Shown piece after piece: positions 51,207-60,293 of a stretch of 64,000 bases of DNA. The notes below the pieces were generated by a model. That model made no database searches. It worked only from the letters and a program-made list of their open reading frames with translations, and was not told the DNA's origin. Numbering within the stretch: position 1 is the stretch's first letter; every line of letters begins with the position of its first letter. Position numbers and translations under genes: made by a program. Source of the stretch: Duganella sp. Root1480D1 (lineage in GTDB: Bacteria; Pseudomonadota; Gammaproteobacteria; Burkholderiales; Burkholderiaceae_D). The stretch spans positions 1-64,000 of the forward strand of contig NZ_LMFZ01000049.1 of assembly GCF_001427305.1 (NCBI RefSeq). The letters are read 5' to 3'.

Positions 51207-51274
51207 TTTGAATTCTCCAGGCAGACACTTTGATGAGATATGTCAAAGGTTACCGAGGAGCACTTCAAAAAAAC

Positions 51275-51288
51275 ATGACGTGGATCAA
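51275..51288 (-). promoter_or_regulatory. FNR/ANR-like box upstream of ccoN
   Basis: On the minus strand TTGATCCACGTCAT matches the FNR consensus TTGATNNNNATCAA at 8 of 10 positions. It overlaps the ccoS stop and lies about 70 bp before the ccoN start. It fits low-oxygen induction of the oxidase, but a spacing-perfect promoter was not found. Confidence 0.6.
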
Positions 51289-51431
51289 ATCCGGTCGTTG
51301 TCCTGTAAAACTCGGATTGCAGGACCTACAAGATCGTCGAATTGGCCGTCGTCCGAGGCCTTGAAAAACAGCCACAGCGCGCCAAAAACCAGGCCGACGC
51401 TGAGGGGTATGAGCAGGTAAAGCGATTCCAT
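51285..51431 (-). CDS. ccoS: cbb3 oxidase assembly protein CcoS
   Basis: Encodes 48 residues, MESLYLLIPLSVGLVFGALW at the start, then a conserved FKASDDGQFDDL segment; this is the CcoS family pattern. One membrane helix. It lies 15 bp after ccoI. CcoS is required to insert cofactors, chiefly heme, into the cbb3 oxidase. Confidence 0.92.
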   Translation of the reverse strand: MESLYLLIPLSVGLVFGALWLFFKASDDGQFDDLVGPAIRVLQDNDRI

Positions 51432-51446
51432 TTCTCAGTTTCCTTA

Positions 51447-53885
51447 TCAATTCCTGCGCAGCCGAAGCGCATTCAGAACGACGATGGCGGAACTGGCCGC
51501 CATGCCAACGCCGGACAGCCAGGGGTTCAAAACACCGAAGGCTGCTGCCGGAATGGCAACGATGTTGTACAGCGTGGCCCAGGCCAGGTTCTGGCGGATC
51601 ACGCGCATGGTTTTGTCTGCACTGCGGGCGGTGTCCGTCAGCAGCGGCAGGCGCGCGTCGAGCAGCACGCAGTCGGCGTGCACTTGTGCCAACGTTGCAC
51701 CGCTGCCCATTGCGAAAGAGACATCGGCGGCGCTCAGCACGGCGGCGTCGTTGATGCCGTCGCCGACCATCGCCACCACGCCGCCGCGCGCTTGCAGGGC
51801 CTGCACATAGGCCAGTTTTTCGTCGGGCAGGCAGTCGCCGATGGCTTCCTTGATGCCCAACTGCGCTGCCACGTTTTCAGCCAGCGCTTGCTGGTCGCCA
51901 CTCAGCAGCACTACCTCCTTGCCGAGCCGTTGGAAGAATTCAACCGTCCGCCGCGCATCCGGCCGCAGCGCATCGGAGATCAGGAAGCGGCCCAGCCAAC
52001 GGCCATGCATCCCCAGCCAGACCGTCGTCATCGGCGCCCCTTCCGCCACAGCCCGGCCCAACGGCGGCACTGGGCTACCTGCAATGCCGGCCACGTAGGC
52101 TGCGGTGCCAAGGCGGTAGCGCACGCCGTTGACCATGCCTTCCATGCCCTGCCCTGCCAGCTCCTGCAGGCAGGTGGCGCCAGCCGCGCCGGCGCCATGC
52201 GCGTCGGCGGCATTGCTGATGGCCCGCGCAATCGGGTGAGCGCTGCCGGCTTCCAGCGCCGCCGCCACGCGCAAGATGCCGATGATCCTCGCACCGTCGA
52301 CCGCATCGACACTCTGCACGGTCGGCCGGCCTTCGGTCAGCGTACCGGTCTTGTCGAACACGATATGGGTAGCGCGATGCAGGGTCTCCAGGACATGCGG
52401 CTGGACGACCAGCGCCCCTTTGCCGAGCAGGCAGTCAGTTGCCGCGGCCAGTGCCGACGGCGTTGCCAGCGACAAGGCGCATGGGCAGGACACCACCAGC
52501 ACCGCTATCGCCACCGGCCACGCGCGCGCTGCATCGTGCCAGGTCCAGAACCCAAAGCTGGCCGCAGCAAACAGCAGCAGCGCGGCGACAAACCAGGAGG
52601 CAGCACGATCCGCCCACTGCGCAATCTGCGGCTTGGCGCTGCCGGCACGTTCGATCAGCTTGAGCAAGCCGGCAAGCGTGCTTTCGCGGGCTGGCTTCTC
52701 GACACGCAGCACGACCGGGCTGCCGGCGTTCACGGCGCCACCGGGGATTGTGTCGCCGACAGCCTTGCGCTGCGGGGCACTCTCGCCGGTCAGCAGCGAG
52801 AGATCGACAGCCGTGCTGCCTTCCACCACGACGCAATCGGCCGCCACGCCTTCGCCGCCTTTGACGACGATATGGTCGCCGGCCACCAGCGCGCTGGCTG
52901 GCACGGGGGCTGCATCGCGCAGGTCCGGCCACGCGGCCAGGCGCTGTGCCATCTCCGGCACGCCATGGCGCAGGCGCGACAAGGCGCTGGCTGCCTTGCG
53001 GCGCGCTACCATTTCCAGGTAGCGGCTGGCCAGCAGCAGGAAAATGAACATGGTGACGGAGTCGTAATACACCTCGCCATGACCACGGAAGGTCGATACC
53101 GCGCTACCGATGAAGGCCGCCAGGATGCCCAGCGCCACTGGCACATCCATGCCGAGCACGCGCGCCTTCAGGCTGGCCCAGGCGCCTTTCAGGAATGGTT
53201 GGGCGGAATAGGCAATGGCGGGCAGCGTCAGGAGCAGGCTGGCCCAGCGCATCAGGCTTGCCATGCTGGCATCCAGCGTTCCGTCGTCGCCAGCCATGTA
53301 TTCGGGAGCCACGTACATCATCACCTGCATCATCGACAGGCCGGCTACGAAAAGCTGGCGGCCCAGCGTGCGGCTAGCTTTCTGCAACTGCGCATCGTGA
53401 CGGGTGGCGTCGTAAGGCCAGGCGTTGTAGCCGATGCTGCGCACCGCTTCCAGCAGCGCCGCAGCCGTGGTCTTGTCCTTGTGCCAGCGGATGAACAGCT
53501 TCTCGGTGGCGACGTTCAGGTTGGCCTGTTGTACGCCTTCGACCTGGCGCAGCCGGTGCTCGATCAGCCACACGCAGGCGGCGCATCGGATGCCTTCCAC
53601 CAGCAAGGTGGTTTCGCGGGCATCGCCATCGTTGACGATGTTCGGATCGTCTTCCGGCAGGGCCAGGGCGGCCGGCACCAGTGTCGATGTGCCTGCCGGC
53701 GCCGCGAGCCCGTTTCGCTCGCGGTAATAACTCGCCTGGCCGATATCGACGATGGTTTGCGCGACAGCCGCGCAGCCAGGACAGCACATTGCACGTTCCA
53801 CGCCTTCAATGTTCACATGCCAGTTGGCGCTTGCGGCTACCGGCTGGCCGCAATGGAAGCAGGCCGCAATCTCATTCATCATCAT
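51447..53885 (-). CDS. ccoI: copper-translocating P-type ATPase for cbb3 assembly
   Basis: Encodes 812 residues from ATG 53885 (ATGA overlap with the TauE-like gene); two more ATG codons follow at once. An N-terminal zinc-ribbon-like region (CFHCGQPV, CCPGCAAV) precedes a heavy-metal-associated domain (GIRCAACVW). The membrane metal site is SCPCALS, the phosphorylation site DKTGTLTEG, and the hinge GDGINDAAVL. It exports Cu+ for CcoN, as CcoI/FixI do. Confidence 0.95.
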   Translation of the reverse strand: MMMNEIAACFHCGQPVAASANWHVNIEGVERAMCCPGCAAVAQTIVDIGQASYYRERNGLAAPAGTSTLVPAALALPEDDPNIVNDGDARETTLLVEGIRCAACVWLIEHRLRQVEGVQQANLNVATEKLFIRWHKDKTTAAALLEAVRSIGYNAWPYDATRHDAQLQKASRTLGRQLFVAGLSMMQVMMYVAPEYMAGDDGTLDASMASLMRWASLLLTLPAIAYSAQPFLKGAWASLKARVLGMDVPVALGILAAFIGSAVSTFRGHGEVYYDSVTMFIFLLLASRYLEMVARRKAASALSRLRHGVPEMAQRLAAWPDLRDAAPVPASALVAGDHIVVKGGEGVAADCVVVEGSTAVDLSLLTGESAPQRKAVGDTIPGGAVNAGSPVVLRVEKPARESTLAGLLKLIERAGSAKPQIAQWADRAASWFVAALLLFAAASFGFWTWHDAARAWPVAIAVLVVSCPCALSLATPSALAAATDCLLGKGALVVQPHVLETLHRATHIVFDKTGTLTEGRPTVQSVDAVDGARIIGILRVAAALEAGSAHPIARAISNAADAHGAGAAGATCLQELAGQGMEGMVNGVRYRLGTAAYVAGIAGSPVPPLGRAVAEGAPMTTVWLGMHGRWLGRFLISDALRPDARRTVEFFQRLGKEVVLLSGDQQALAENVAAQLGIKEAIGDCLPDEKLAYVQALQARGGVVAMVGDGINDAAVLSAADVSFAMGSGATLAQVHADCVLLDARLPLLTDTARSADKTMRVIRQNLAWATLYNIVAIPAAAFGVLNPWLSGVGMAASSAIVVLNALRLRRN

Positions 53886-54667
53886 GGCTGCACCGTCAGG
53901 CAAAGTACGTCGAACCATGCATGCTGGCCGCCGCTGGCAGCGCGGGCTAATCCCAGCACGCCGAAGCCCAACACCAGCAGGCCGCAGGCAACGCGCACCG
54001 AGCGCTGTTGCAGGTACCTGCGCAATTTGGCGCCGGCCATGCCCATCGCCAGCAGCATAGGCAGCGTGCCAAGGCCGAAGGCGCCCATGACCAGTGCGCC
54101 ATCCAGGGCGGAGCTGGAGAGCATGGCGGTCAGCAGCATGCTGTAGACCATGCCGCAAGGCACCCAGCCCCACAGGCCGCCCAGGGCCAGCGCCTTCAGC
54201 GGCGTATCCATTGGCAGCAGCGGTTTGACCAAAGGCTGTACGCGGCGCCACAGGATGCCGCCCGCCGCCTCCAGGCGGGCCAGGCCGCGCCAGGCATCCA
54301 TCAGGTAAAGGCCCATGGCAACCAGCATTAGGTTGGCCATCCAGTAGGCCGCCAACTGTGCCGATGCCATTTGCGCCAGGCCGGCGATGCTGCCAGCGAT
54401 GCCGCCGGCGATCGCGCCAGCCAGCATGTAGCTGCCGATACGGCCGGTGTTATAGGCCAGCACGTGGACAACTTCGGCCGCGTTTGCGCCGGCCCATGCC
54501 ATGGTGGCAGTACCACCCGCGCCCACGCGCGCGATCGGGATCACGCGCGTGCGCGCCGGCGCGGCGGACGGACCGCCAACGCTGAACGCGCTGACGATGC
54601 CGCCGCACATGCCGGCGCAATGCACACTGCCGGCCAGGCCGGCAATCAGGATGGGCAGCAGGTTCAT
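53882..54667 (-). CDS. sulfite exporter TauE/SafE-like membrane protein
   Basis: Encodes 261 residues. GLAGSVHCAGMCGGI at the N-terminus is the signature of this subgroup, often found next to ccoI. Several hydrophobic helices follow (MANLMLVAMGLYL, GGLWGWVPCGMVYS). Location between hemN and ccoI suggests a role in oxidase maturation or metal handling rather than sulfite export; this is inference. It starts 7 bp after hemN. Confidence 0.88.
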   Translation of the reverse strand: MNLLPILIAGLAGSVHCAGMCGGIVSAFSVGGPSAAPARTRVIPIARVGAGGTATMAWAGANAAEVVHVLAYNTGRIGSYMLAGAIAGGIAGSIAGLAQMASAQLAAYWMANLMLVAMGLYLMDAWRGLARLEAAGGILWRRVQPLVKPLLPMDTPLKALALGGLWGWVPCGMVYSMLLTAMLSSSALDGALVMGAFGLGTLPMLLAMGMAGAKLRRYLQQRSVRVACGLLVLGFGVLGLARAASGGQHAWFDVLCLTVQP

Positions 54668-54674
54668 GGACTCC

Positions 54675-56105
54675 TCAAATGGTGCGCGAGAAGCGCAGCG
54701 TATGCACCTGCCCCGGCGCCGTCCCTGCCGCGCGGTCGGCAGCCAGGTGGCGGTCGAACACCATGCAGATATTGCGGATCAGCAGGCGGCCCTTCGGCGT
54801 GACGGAGATCCAGTCATCCTCGATCGCCAGCAAGCCATCGCGCTCGAACTCGCGCAGCTTTTCCAGTTCCTTGGCGAAGTACTGCTTGAAGCGGATCGGG
54901 TAGCCCAGTTCCAGCGCCGAGATCGACAGCTCGAAATTGCACATCAGGTTCTGGATCACCATGCGGCGCAGCAGGTCGTCGTTGTCCATGGCATAGCCGC
55001 GTGCGATCGGCAGTCGGCCTTCATCCAGTCGCGCATAGTATTCGTCCAGCGTTTTCTCATTCTGGCTGTAGGTGCCGTTCACCGAGCTGATGGCCGACAC
55101 GCCCAGCGCCACCAGGTCAGTCTCGGCGTGGGTCGAGTAGCCCTGGAAGTTGCGGTGCAGGCGGCCCTGGCGCTGTGCCACGGCCAGGTCGTCATTCGGC
55201 TTGGCGAAATGGTCCATGCCGATGTAGACATAACCAGCCTTGGTCAGTCGCTCGATGCACAGGGCCAGCATGTCCAGCTTCACGGCCGGCGTTGGCAGCT
55301 CGTCTTCCGCGATGCGGCGCTGCGGCTTGAACAGGTGCGGCATGTGCGCGTAGTTGTACAGCGCGATGCGGTCGGGATTGGCCTCGATCACCTTGTCCAT
55401 GGTGGCCTGCATGGTGGTCATGCTTTGCTTCGGCAAGCCGTAGATCAGGTCCACGCTGATGGAGCGGAAGCCGGCGTCGCGCGCCGCCTGGATCACCGCC
55501 AGGGTTTCCTCGGCAGGCTGGATGCGGTTGACGGCCTTCTGCACCTCGGGATCGAAGTCCTGCACGCCCATGCTGACGCGGTTGAAGCCTTGCTTGCGCA
55601 GCGTATGGATACGCTCCGCATCGACGGTGCGCGGATCGATCTCGATCGAGTACTCGCCCTCTTCGTCCGGTGCGAACTCGAAGTGCTTGCGCATGTGCGC
55701 CAGCAGCTCGCCCATTTGCTCATCGCTCAGGTAGGTCGGGGTGCCGCCGCCGAAGTGCAGCTGCTCCACGCGGTTCATGCCGGCGAACAGCTTGCCCTGC
55801 ATATCGATTTCCTGCTTCAGGTAGCCGAGATAGGTTACTGCCTTGCTGCGGTCCTTGGTCACCACCTTGTTGCAGGCGCAGTAGTAGCAGACCACGTTGC
55901 AGAACGGGATATGGACGTACAGCGACAGCGGTGCACGCGCGCCGCGCATGCGCAGGTTGGCTTGCGCCTCGATGAAGCTGGAGTAGCCGAAGTCCGGCTT
56001 GAAGCGGTCGGCCGTCGGATACGAGGTGTAGCGCGGGCCGGAAGTGCTCAAGCGGTTGATCAGCTCTGCGTCAAACTGTACGGTTGGTTCTGCGATGTTG
56101 TTCAT
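54675..56105 (-). CDS. hemN: oxygen-independent coproporphyrinogen III oxidase
   Basis: Encodes 476 residues. The radical-SAM motif is FCNVVCYYCACNK (Cys-x3-Cys-x2-Cys). LHFGGGTPTYLS and SIEIDPRTVDAE are family segments, and YGLPKQSM follows. It makes protoporphyrinogen precursors at low oxygen, supplying heme for the cbb3 oxidase downstream. It lies 17 bp after the chemoreceptor gene. Confidence 0.95.
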   Translation of the reverse strand: MNNIAEPTVQFDAELINRLSTSGPRYTSYPTADRFKPDFGYSSFIEAQANLRMRGARAPLSLYVHIPFCNVVCYYCACNKVVTKDRSKAVTYLGYLKQEIDMQGKLFAGMNRVEQLHFGGGTPTYLSDEQMGELLAHMRKHFEFAPDEEGEYSIEIDPRTVDAERIHTLRKQGFNRVSMGVQDFDPEVQKAVNRIQPAEETLAVIQAARDAGFRSISVDLIYGLPKQSMTTMQATMDKVIEANPDRIALYNYAHMPHLFKPQRRIAEDELPTPAVKLDMLALCIERLTKAGYVYIGMDHFAKPNDDLAVAQRQGRLHRNFQGYSTHAETDLVALGVSAISSVNGTYSQNEKTLDEYYARLDEGRLPIARGYAMDNDDLLRRMVIQNLMCNFELSISALELGYPIRFKQYFAKELEKLREFERDGLLAIEDDWISVTPKGRLLIRNICMVFDRHLAADRAAGTAPGQVHTLRFSRTI

Positions 56106-56122
56106 GATTTTCTCGTTCGGTA

Positions 56123-57775
56123 TCAGGCTGCCAGGCGTTTAGGGGCCTGGCGGGTTTGCTGCGCGCCGCGTGCCGAATTGACAGCCGCCAGGCGCGCGTG
56201 GCGGGTGCGTTCAAATTTGAACAGGCTGAAAGCGTCGCGCAGGTGGCCGGCCTCGTCGGCCAGGCTGACTGCCGCAGCGGCGGCTTCTTCGACCAGGCCG
56301 GCGTTCTGCTGCGTGACCAGGTCCATGTGGTTGACGGCCTGGTTGACCTGGTCCACGCCAATGCTCTGTTCGCGGGATGCGGTGGAAATCTCGTGCATGA
56401 TGGTGGTGACCTGCTTGACCGAGTTCACCACCTGGTCCATGGTGGCGCCGGCGCGTTGGGCCCGCTCCATGCCGGTGCTGACTTTCTCCACCGAGACTTC
56501 GATCAGTTGCTTGATGTCCTTGGCGGCAGCGGAGGAACGCTGCGCCAGGTTGCGCACCTCGCTTGCCACCACGGCGAAACCACGGCCCTGTTCCCCGGCA
56601 CGCGCCGCTTCGACAGCGGCATTCAGCGCCAGGATGTTGGTCTGGAAGGCGATGCCTTCGATCAGGCCGATGATGTCGACCACGCGCCTGGAGGAGGAAT
56701 TGATTTCGTCCATCGTCGCGATCACTTCGGACACGATCTCGCCACCCTGCACCGCCACGTCGGAAGCGCTGAGCGCCAGGTCGTTCGCTTCCATCGAGTT
56801 CTCGGCATTGGCCTTCACGGTCGACGAGAATTCTTCGATGCTCGACGCGGTTTTTTCCAGGCTGGCGGCCTGCGATTCGGTACGGCCTGCCAGGTCGGCA
56901 TTGCCGGCGGCGATCTGCTTGGTCGCCACCGCCATCGCATCGATATTGAAACGCACGTCGCGGATGGTGGCGATCAGGTTGTTATTCATTTGCTGCAGGG
57001 CGCGCAGCAACTGGCCCATTTCGTCGGTGCTGTCGGTATCGAAGGAGCCGGTCAGGTCGCCGGCGGCGATCAGGCGCGCGCCGTCCAGGGCGCGGCCCAG
57101 CGGCTGCAGCATGCTGGTGCGCAGCGTGTACCAGAGGAACACGTTGATCAGGAAGCCGAAGGCGGTGGCGCCGAAGATGCCCCAGCGCGTCACATCGCTG
57201 GTGCCGTCCGCAAACAGCGCCGCAACGCAGACCGCGATCTGCAGCACATTGACCACGCTGGTGGCCAGCCAGATACGCATCGCCAGCGACACGTGGCTCA
57301 GGCGCGCCATCACGTTCGACAGGCCCAGGCGCACGATCTGGCCGTTCTTGATGCGGATATTGGCGGCGCCGGCAGCGATCTTGCGGTAAGCCTCGGTCGC
57401 GGCAGCAACCTGGCCGCGCTCGGCCTTGGTGCGCACCGACATATAGCCGGTGGTGCGGCCATTTTCCTTGATCGGGGTGATATTCGCCTTGACCCAGTAG
57501 AAATCGCCATTCTTGCAGCGGTTTTTCACCAGGCCGGTCCAGGGGATGCCGGCGCGGATGGTTTGCCACAGGTCGGCAAACGCTTCCGGCGGCATGTCGG
57601 GGTGGCGGATGATATTTTGCGGTTGGCCAACCAGCTCCGCAGCGGAGAAGCCGCTGATGTGCTCGAAGTAAGGATTGACGTAGACGATATTGCCTTCCAG
57701 GTCCGTCTTGGAGACGATGGCCTGGTCTTCGTCCAGTTCTACTTCCTGCTTGGTTACCGGTAAATTCTTACGCAT
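56123..57775 (-). CDS. PAS-domain methyl-accepting chemotaxis protein (Aer-like)
   Basis: Encodes 550 residues from ATG 57775. The N-terminal PAS domain (about 10-120) has the Aer-type pattern NPYFEHISGFSAAELVGQPQNIIRHPDMPPEAFADLWQTI (shown in outline), which binds FAD in Aer. Two membrane segments lie near 185-245, then HAMP-like and the methyl-accepting signalling domain with the hairpin tip EGIAFQTNILALNAAVEAARAGEQGRGFAVVASEVR (outline). It probably senses redox or oxygen. An FNR-like box precedes it and hemN follows. Confidence 0.93.
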   Translation of the reverse strand: MRKNLPVTKQEVELDEDQAIVSKTDLEGNIVYVNPYFEHISGFSAAELVGQPQNIIRHPDMPPEAFADLWQTIRAGIPWTGLVKNRCKNGDFYWVKANITPIKENGRTTGYMSVRTKAERGQVAAATEAYRKIAAGAANIRIKNGQIVRLGLSNVMARLSHVSLAMRIWLATSVVNVLQIAVCVAALFADGTSDVTRWGIFGATAFGFLINVFLWYTLRTSMLQPLGRALDGARLIAAGDLTGSFDTDSTDEMGQLLRALQQMNNNLIATIRDVRFNIDAMAVATKQIAAGNADLAGRTESQAASLEKTASSIEEFSSTVKANAENSMEANDLALSASDVAVQGGEIVSEVIATMDEINSSSRRVVDIIGLIEGIAFQTNILALNAAVEAARAGEQGRGFAVVASEVRNLAQRSSAAAKDIKQLIEVSVEKVSTGMERAQRAGATMDQVVNSVKQVTTIMHEISTASREQSIGVDQVNQAVNHMDLVTQQNAGLVEEAAAAAVSLADEAGHLRDAFSLFKFERTRHARLAAVNSARGAQQTRQAPKRLAA

Positions 57776-57852
57776 CGCGCGCTCCCTGTTGACTTTCTTG
57801 CCATAACGCAAGATCACAGGGATAAGTCTAGGGACTTAGGCGCGCTTTTTTA

Positions 57853-57866
57853 ATGATGTAGATCAA
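57853..57866 (-). promoter_or_regulatory. FNR/ANR-like box upstream of the chemoreceptor
   Basis: Read on the minus strand, TTGATCTACATCAT matches TTGATNNNNATCAA at 9 of 10 positions. It lies 78 bp upstream of the chemoreceptor start and fits oxygen-responsive transcription of the aerotaxis/hemN/cco block. Confidence 0.75.
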
Positions 57867-57885
57867 ATCTGGCAGGGTTGGCCTG

Positions 57886-58293
57886 TCAGGCCACTTCCGC
57901 CTGGATTGCCGAACTGTCACGAACATTCTTTTGCACCGCCACGGCGGCGAACAGGCTCAGCGAGAAAGCCATGCCATAAAAGCCTTTTTCGCTGAGTGCC
58001 AGGTTGGCATTCCACAGGCCGACGCCCAGCAGCAGGATGGCGGAAGCGGTCGAAATCCAGCACAGGCCGAAGTACATATTCGACACCCGGATGCCTTCCA
58101 CCTTGTCGCGCACCGACTTTTGCAGCGACACGGCCGCGAACAGGCCGTACAGCAGCAGGGTCAGGTAATAGCCTTTCTCGTTCAGCGCCATCTGGGCATT
58201 CCACAGGCCGGCGAGGAAGGCGCCGGCGCCCAGCAGCAGGGCGGTCCAGGAGGCGCCGACAAAGGCGCCGGAAGGTCGGTGATGGGTCGACAT
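57886..58293 (-). CDS. YiaA-like inner membrane protein
   Basis: Encodes 135 residues with four membrane helices in two similar halves: TALLLGAGAFLAGLWNAQMALNEKGYYLTLLLYGLFAAVSLQKSVRD and SAILLLGVGLWNANLALSEKGFYGMAFSLSLFAAVAVQKNVRD (both in outline). This is the YiaAB duplicated-helix family of unknown function. A repeated EKGYY/EKGFY motif marks it. Confidence 0.92.
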   Translation of the reverse strand: MSTHHRPSGAFVGASWTALLLGAGAFLAGLWNAQMALNEKGYYLTLLLYGLFAAVSLQKSVRDKVEGIRVSNMYFGLCWISTASAILLLGVGLWNANLALSEKGFYGMAFSLSLFAAVAVQKNVRDSSAIQAEVA

Positions 58294-58337
58294 AAGGTCT
58301 CCTTGTTAAAAATGACAGTGTGCGGCCAGGCCGGCGC

Positions 58338-59267
58338 TTAGCGCTTGAGCGCGCTCAACAGTTTGCTGCCGATGGTGACGACGGCCAGCACGATGGCACC
58401 GGCAAGCACGCCGCCGATTGTGTCCAGCACGGACGGGGTCACGGCAGCCAGCAGGGGGCCAACGCCGCCCACCGAAGCGGCAGCTTCGGCCGCGTGGTGG
58501 ATCACCTCATGTGCGCCCGGGATGCCATGGGTCAGGATGCCACCGCCGACCATGAACATGGCTACGGTACCGGCCACCGACAGGAATTTCATCAGCTTGG
58601 GCGCGGCATTCAGCAGGAAACGGCCCGAGGCCTGCACGCCGGCGCCGGCACGCTTGCTCAGGTAAAGGCCGGCGTCGTCCATCTTCACGATGGCGCCTAC
58701 CAGGCCATACACGCCGATGGTCATCACAATGGCGATACCGACCAGCACGGTCAACTGCTGCAGGAAGGTAGCGGTCGCCACGGTGCCCAGGGCAATCACG
58801 ATAATCTCGGCCGACAGGATGAAGTCGGTGCGCACGGCGCCCTTGACCTTTTCCTTTTCCATTGCCACCAGGTCAACACTCTGGTTCGCGTCGACCAGCT
58901 CCTTGTGGTGCTGTTCGTCTTCCGCGTCCGAATGCAGGAACTTGTGGGCAATCTTTTCGAAACCTTCGAAGCACAGGTAGGCGCCGCCCAGCATCAACAG
59001 GGGCGTAATCGCCCAAGGAGCGAAATAGCTGATCGCCAGCGCGGCAGGCACCAGGATCGCCTTGTTGATCATCGAACCTTTCGCGACTGCCCAAACAACA
59101 GGCAGTTCACGGTCGGCTTGCACGCCCGCGACCTGCTGCGCGTTCAGCGCCAGGTCGTCGCCCAGCACACCCGCGGTCTTCTTGGCCGCCACTTTGCTCA
59201 TGGCAGCCACATCGTCCAGGATGGTGGCAATATCGTCGATCAGTGCAAGCAGGCTGGAACCGGCCAT
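58338..59267 (-). CDS. DUF808 family membrane protein
   Basis: Encodes 309 residues from ATG 59267. The N-terminal SSLLALIDDIATILDDVAAMSKVAAKKTAGVLGDD is the family's signature (outline); GSMINKAILVPAALAISYFAPW is the first membrane region, and FLQQLTVLVGIAIVMTIGVYGLVGAIVK a later one. Members resemble YedI. The function is unknown. It has no close operon partner. Confidence 0.92.
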   Translation of the reverse strand: MAGSSLLALIDDIATILDDVAAMSKVAAKKTAGVLGDDLALNAQQVAGVQADRELPVVWAVAKGSMINKAILVPAALAISYFAPWAITPLLMLGGAYLCFEGFEKIAHKFLHSDAEDEQHHKELVDANQSVDLVAMEKEKVKGAVRTDFILSAEIIVIALGTVATATFLQQLTVLVGIAIVMTIGVYGLVGAIVKMDDAGLYLSKRAGAGVQASGRFLLNAAPKLMKFLSVAGTVAMFMVGGGILTHGIPGAHEVIHHAAEAAASVGGVGPLLAAVTPSVLDTIGGVLAGAIVLAVVTIGSKLLSALKR

Positions 59268-59375
59268 GTCGTATAACTCCAAAGAAAAATTACAGGATCG
59301 ACAATCTAACACGCCGCCGCTGCGAGCGGGCACCTTCAACGCTACAATGAACTCTTTATTCGTCGGTAATCGGTC

Positions 59376-60017
59376 ATGACTTTCACCACCTGGATCACCT
59401 TTGTCATTGCTGCCTGCATCATTGCCGTGTCGCCTGGTTCGGGCGCGGTGTTGTCAATGTCGCATGGCTTGTCCTATGGCGTGAAGCGCACTTCCGCCAC
59501 CATCCTCGGCCTGCAACTGGGCTTGCTGCTGGTGCTGGCGATTGCCGGCGCGGGCGTTGGCTCCCTGCTGCTGGCCTCGGAAGTCGCCTTCAGCGTGGTC
59601 AAGACGGTCGGCGCCCTGTACCTGATCTGGCTGGGCATCAGCCAGTGGCGCGCCAGGGTCGCTGCCGGCGAAGGCGTGCACGCCACGCACCAGGCGCTGC
59701 CGACATTCCGCAAGCGCGTGATGATCGGCTTCCTGACCAACGCTACCAACCCGAAGGGCATCATTTTCATGGTGGCCGTGCTGCCGCAGTTCATCAACCA
59801 GCATGCGCCGCTGCTGCCGCAACTGGCCATCCTGGCGGCGACCATGTGCGTGATCGACCTGGTGGTGATGCACAGCTACGCCTTCCTGGCGTCGTCAATG
59901 CAGCGCTTCTTCCGCGAATCTTCTGCCATCAAGGTACAAAACCGCGTCTTCGGCGGCCTTCTGATGTTTATTGGCGGCGCCCTGTTCTTCGTCAAGCGGG
60001 GAGCGGCCCAGGCATGA
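59376..60017 (+). CDS. LysE family amino-acid exporter
   Basis: Encodes 213 residues. Typical of LysE/RhtB: ITFVIAACIIAVSPGSGAVLSMSHGLSYGVKR at the start, YLIWLGISQWRAR, GFLTNATNPKGIIFMVAVLPQFI, and RVFGGLLMFIGGALFF at the end. Six helices are expected. It exports amino acids or related metabolites. The stop overlaps the next gene by ATGA. Confidence 0.94.
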   Translation: MTFTTWITFVIAACIIAVSPGSGAVLSMSHGLSYGVKRTSATILGLQLGLLLVLAIAGAGVGSLLLASEVAFSVVKTVGALYLIWLGISQWRARVAAGEGVHATHQALPTFRKRVMIGFLTNATNPKGIIFMVAVLPQFINQHAPLLPQLAILAATMCVIDLVVMHSYAFLASSMQRFFRESSAIKVQNRVFGGLLMFIGGALFFVKRGAAQA

Positions 60018-60205
60018 CGACCCGGTTCCGGCATTACAAAGGTGGCCTTTACGAGCTGGTGTGCGAAGCAACGCTGGAATCCGACTTGAGCACGATGATC
60101 GTGTACAAGGCCGCCAACGGCTCCATCTGGTGCCGTCCGCGCGAGGTTTTCTTCGAAATCATCGAGGTGGATGGCAAAAAGGTGCAGCGCTTCACCCCCA
60201 TTTGA
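60014..60205 (+). CDS. DUF1653 domain protein
   Basis: Encodes 63 residues from ATG 60014 (ATGA with the exporter). FRHYKGGLYELVCEATLESD, MIVYKAANGSIWCRPREVFFE and VQRFTPI fit the DUF1653 pattern. Its function is unknown. Confidence 0.88.
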   Translation: MTTRFRHYKGGLYELVCEATLESDLSTMIVYKAANGSIWCRPREVFFEIIEVDGKKVQRFTPI

Positions 60206-60293
60206 AATTATTTGTAACTTGCGTCCTCGCCAAGGGGGCTCAGGCGTTATATAAAAACAAAAACGCCGCAGACGTTCCCTTGGAGAGATAGAA

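Noticed and set aside
51342..54146. Plus-strand open frame of 934 codons
   Set aside because: Antisense to ccoI, whose metal-binding and phosphorylation motifs are unmistakable.
57879..57893. TGGCCTGTCAGGCCA palindrome at the YiaA stop
   Set aside because: Short, GC-rich and without T-run; not distinguishable from chance or codon structure.
60239..60266. GGCGTT/AACGCC hairpin as terminator after DUF1653
   Set aside because: Only 6 bp with a long A-rich loop and no T-run.
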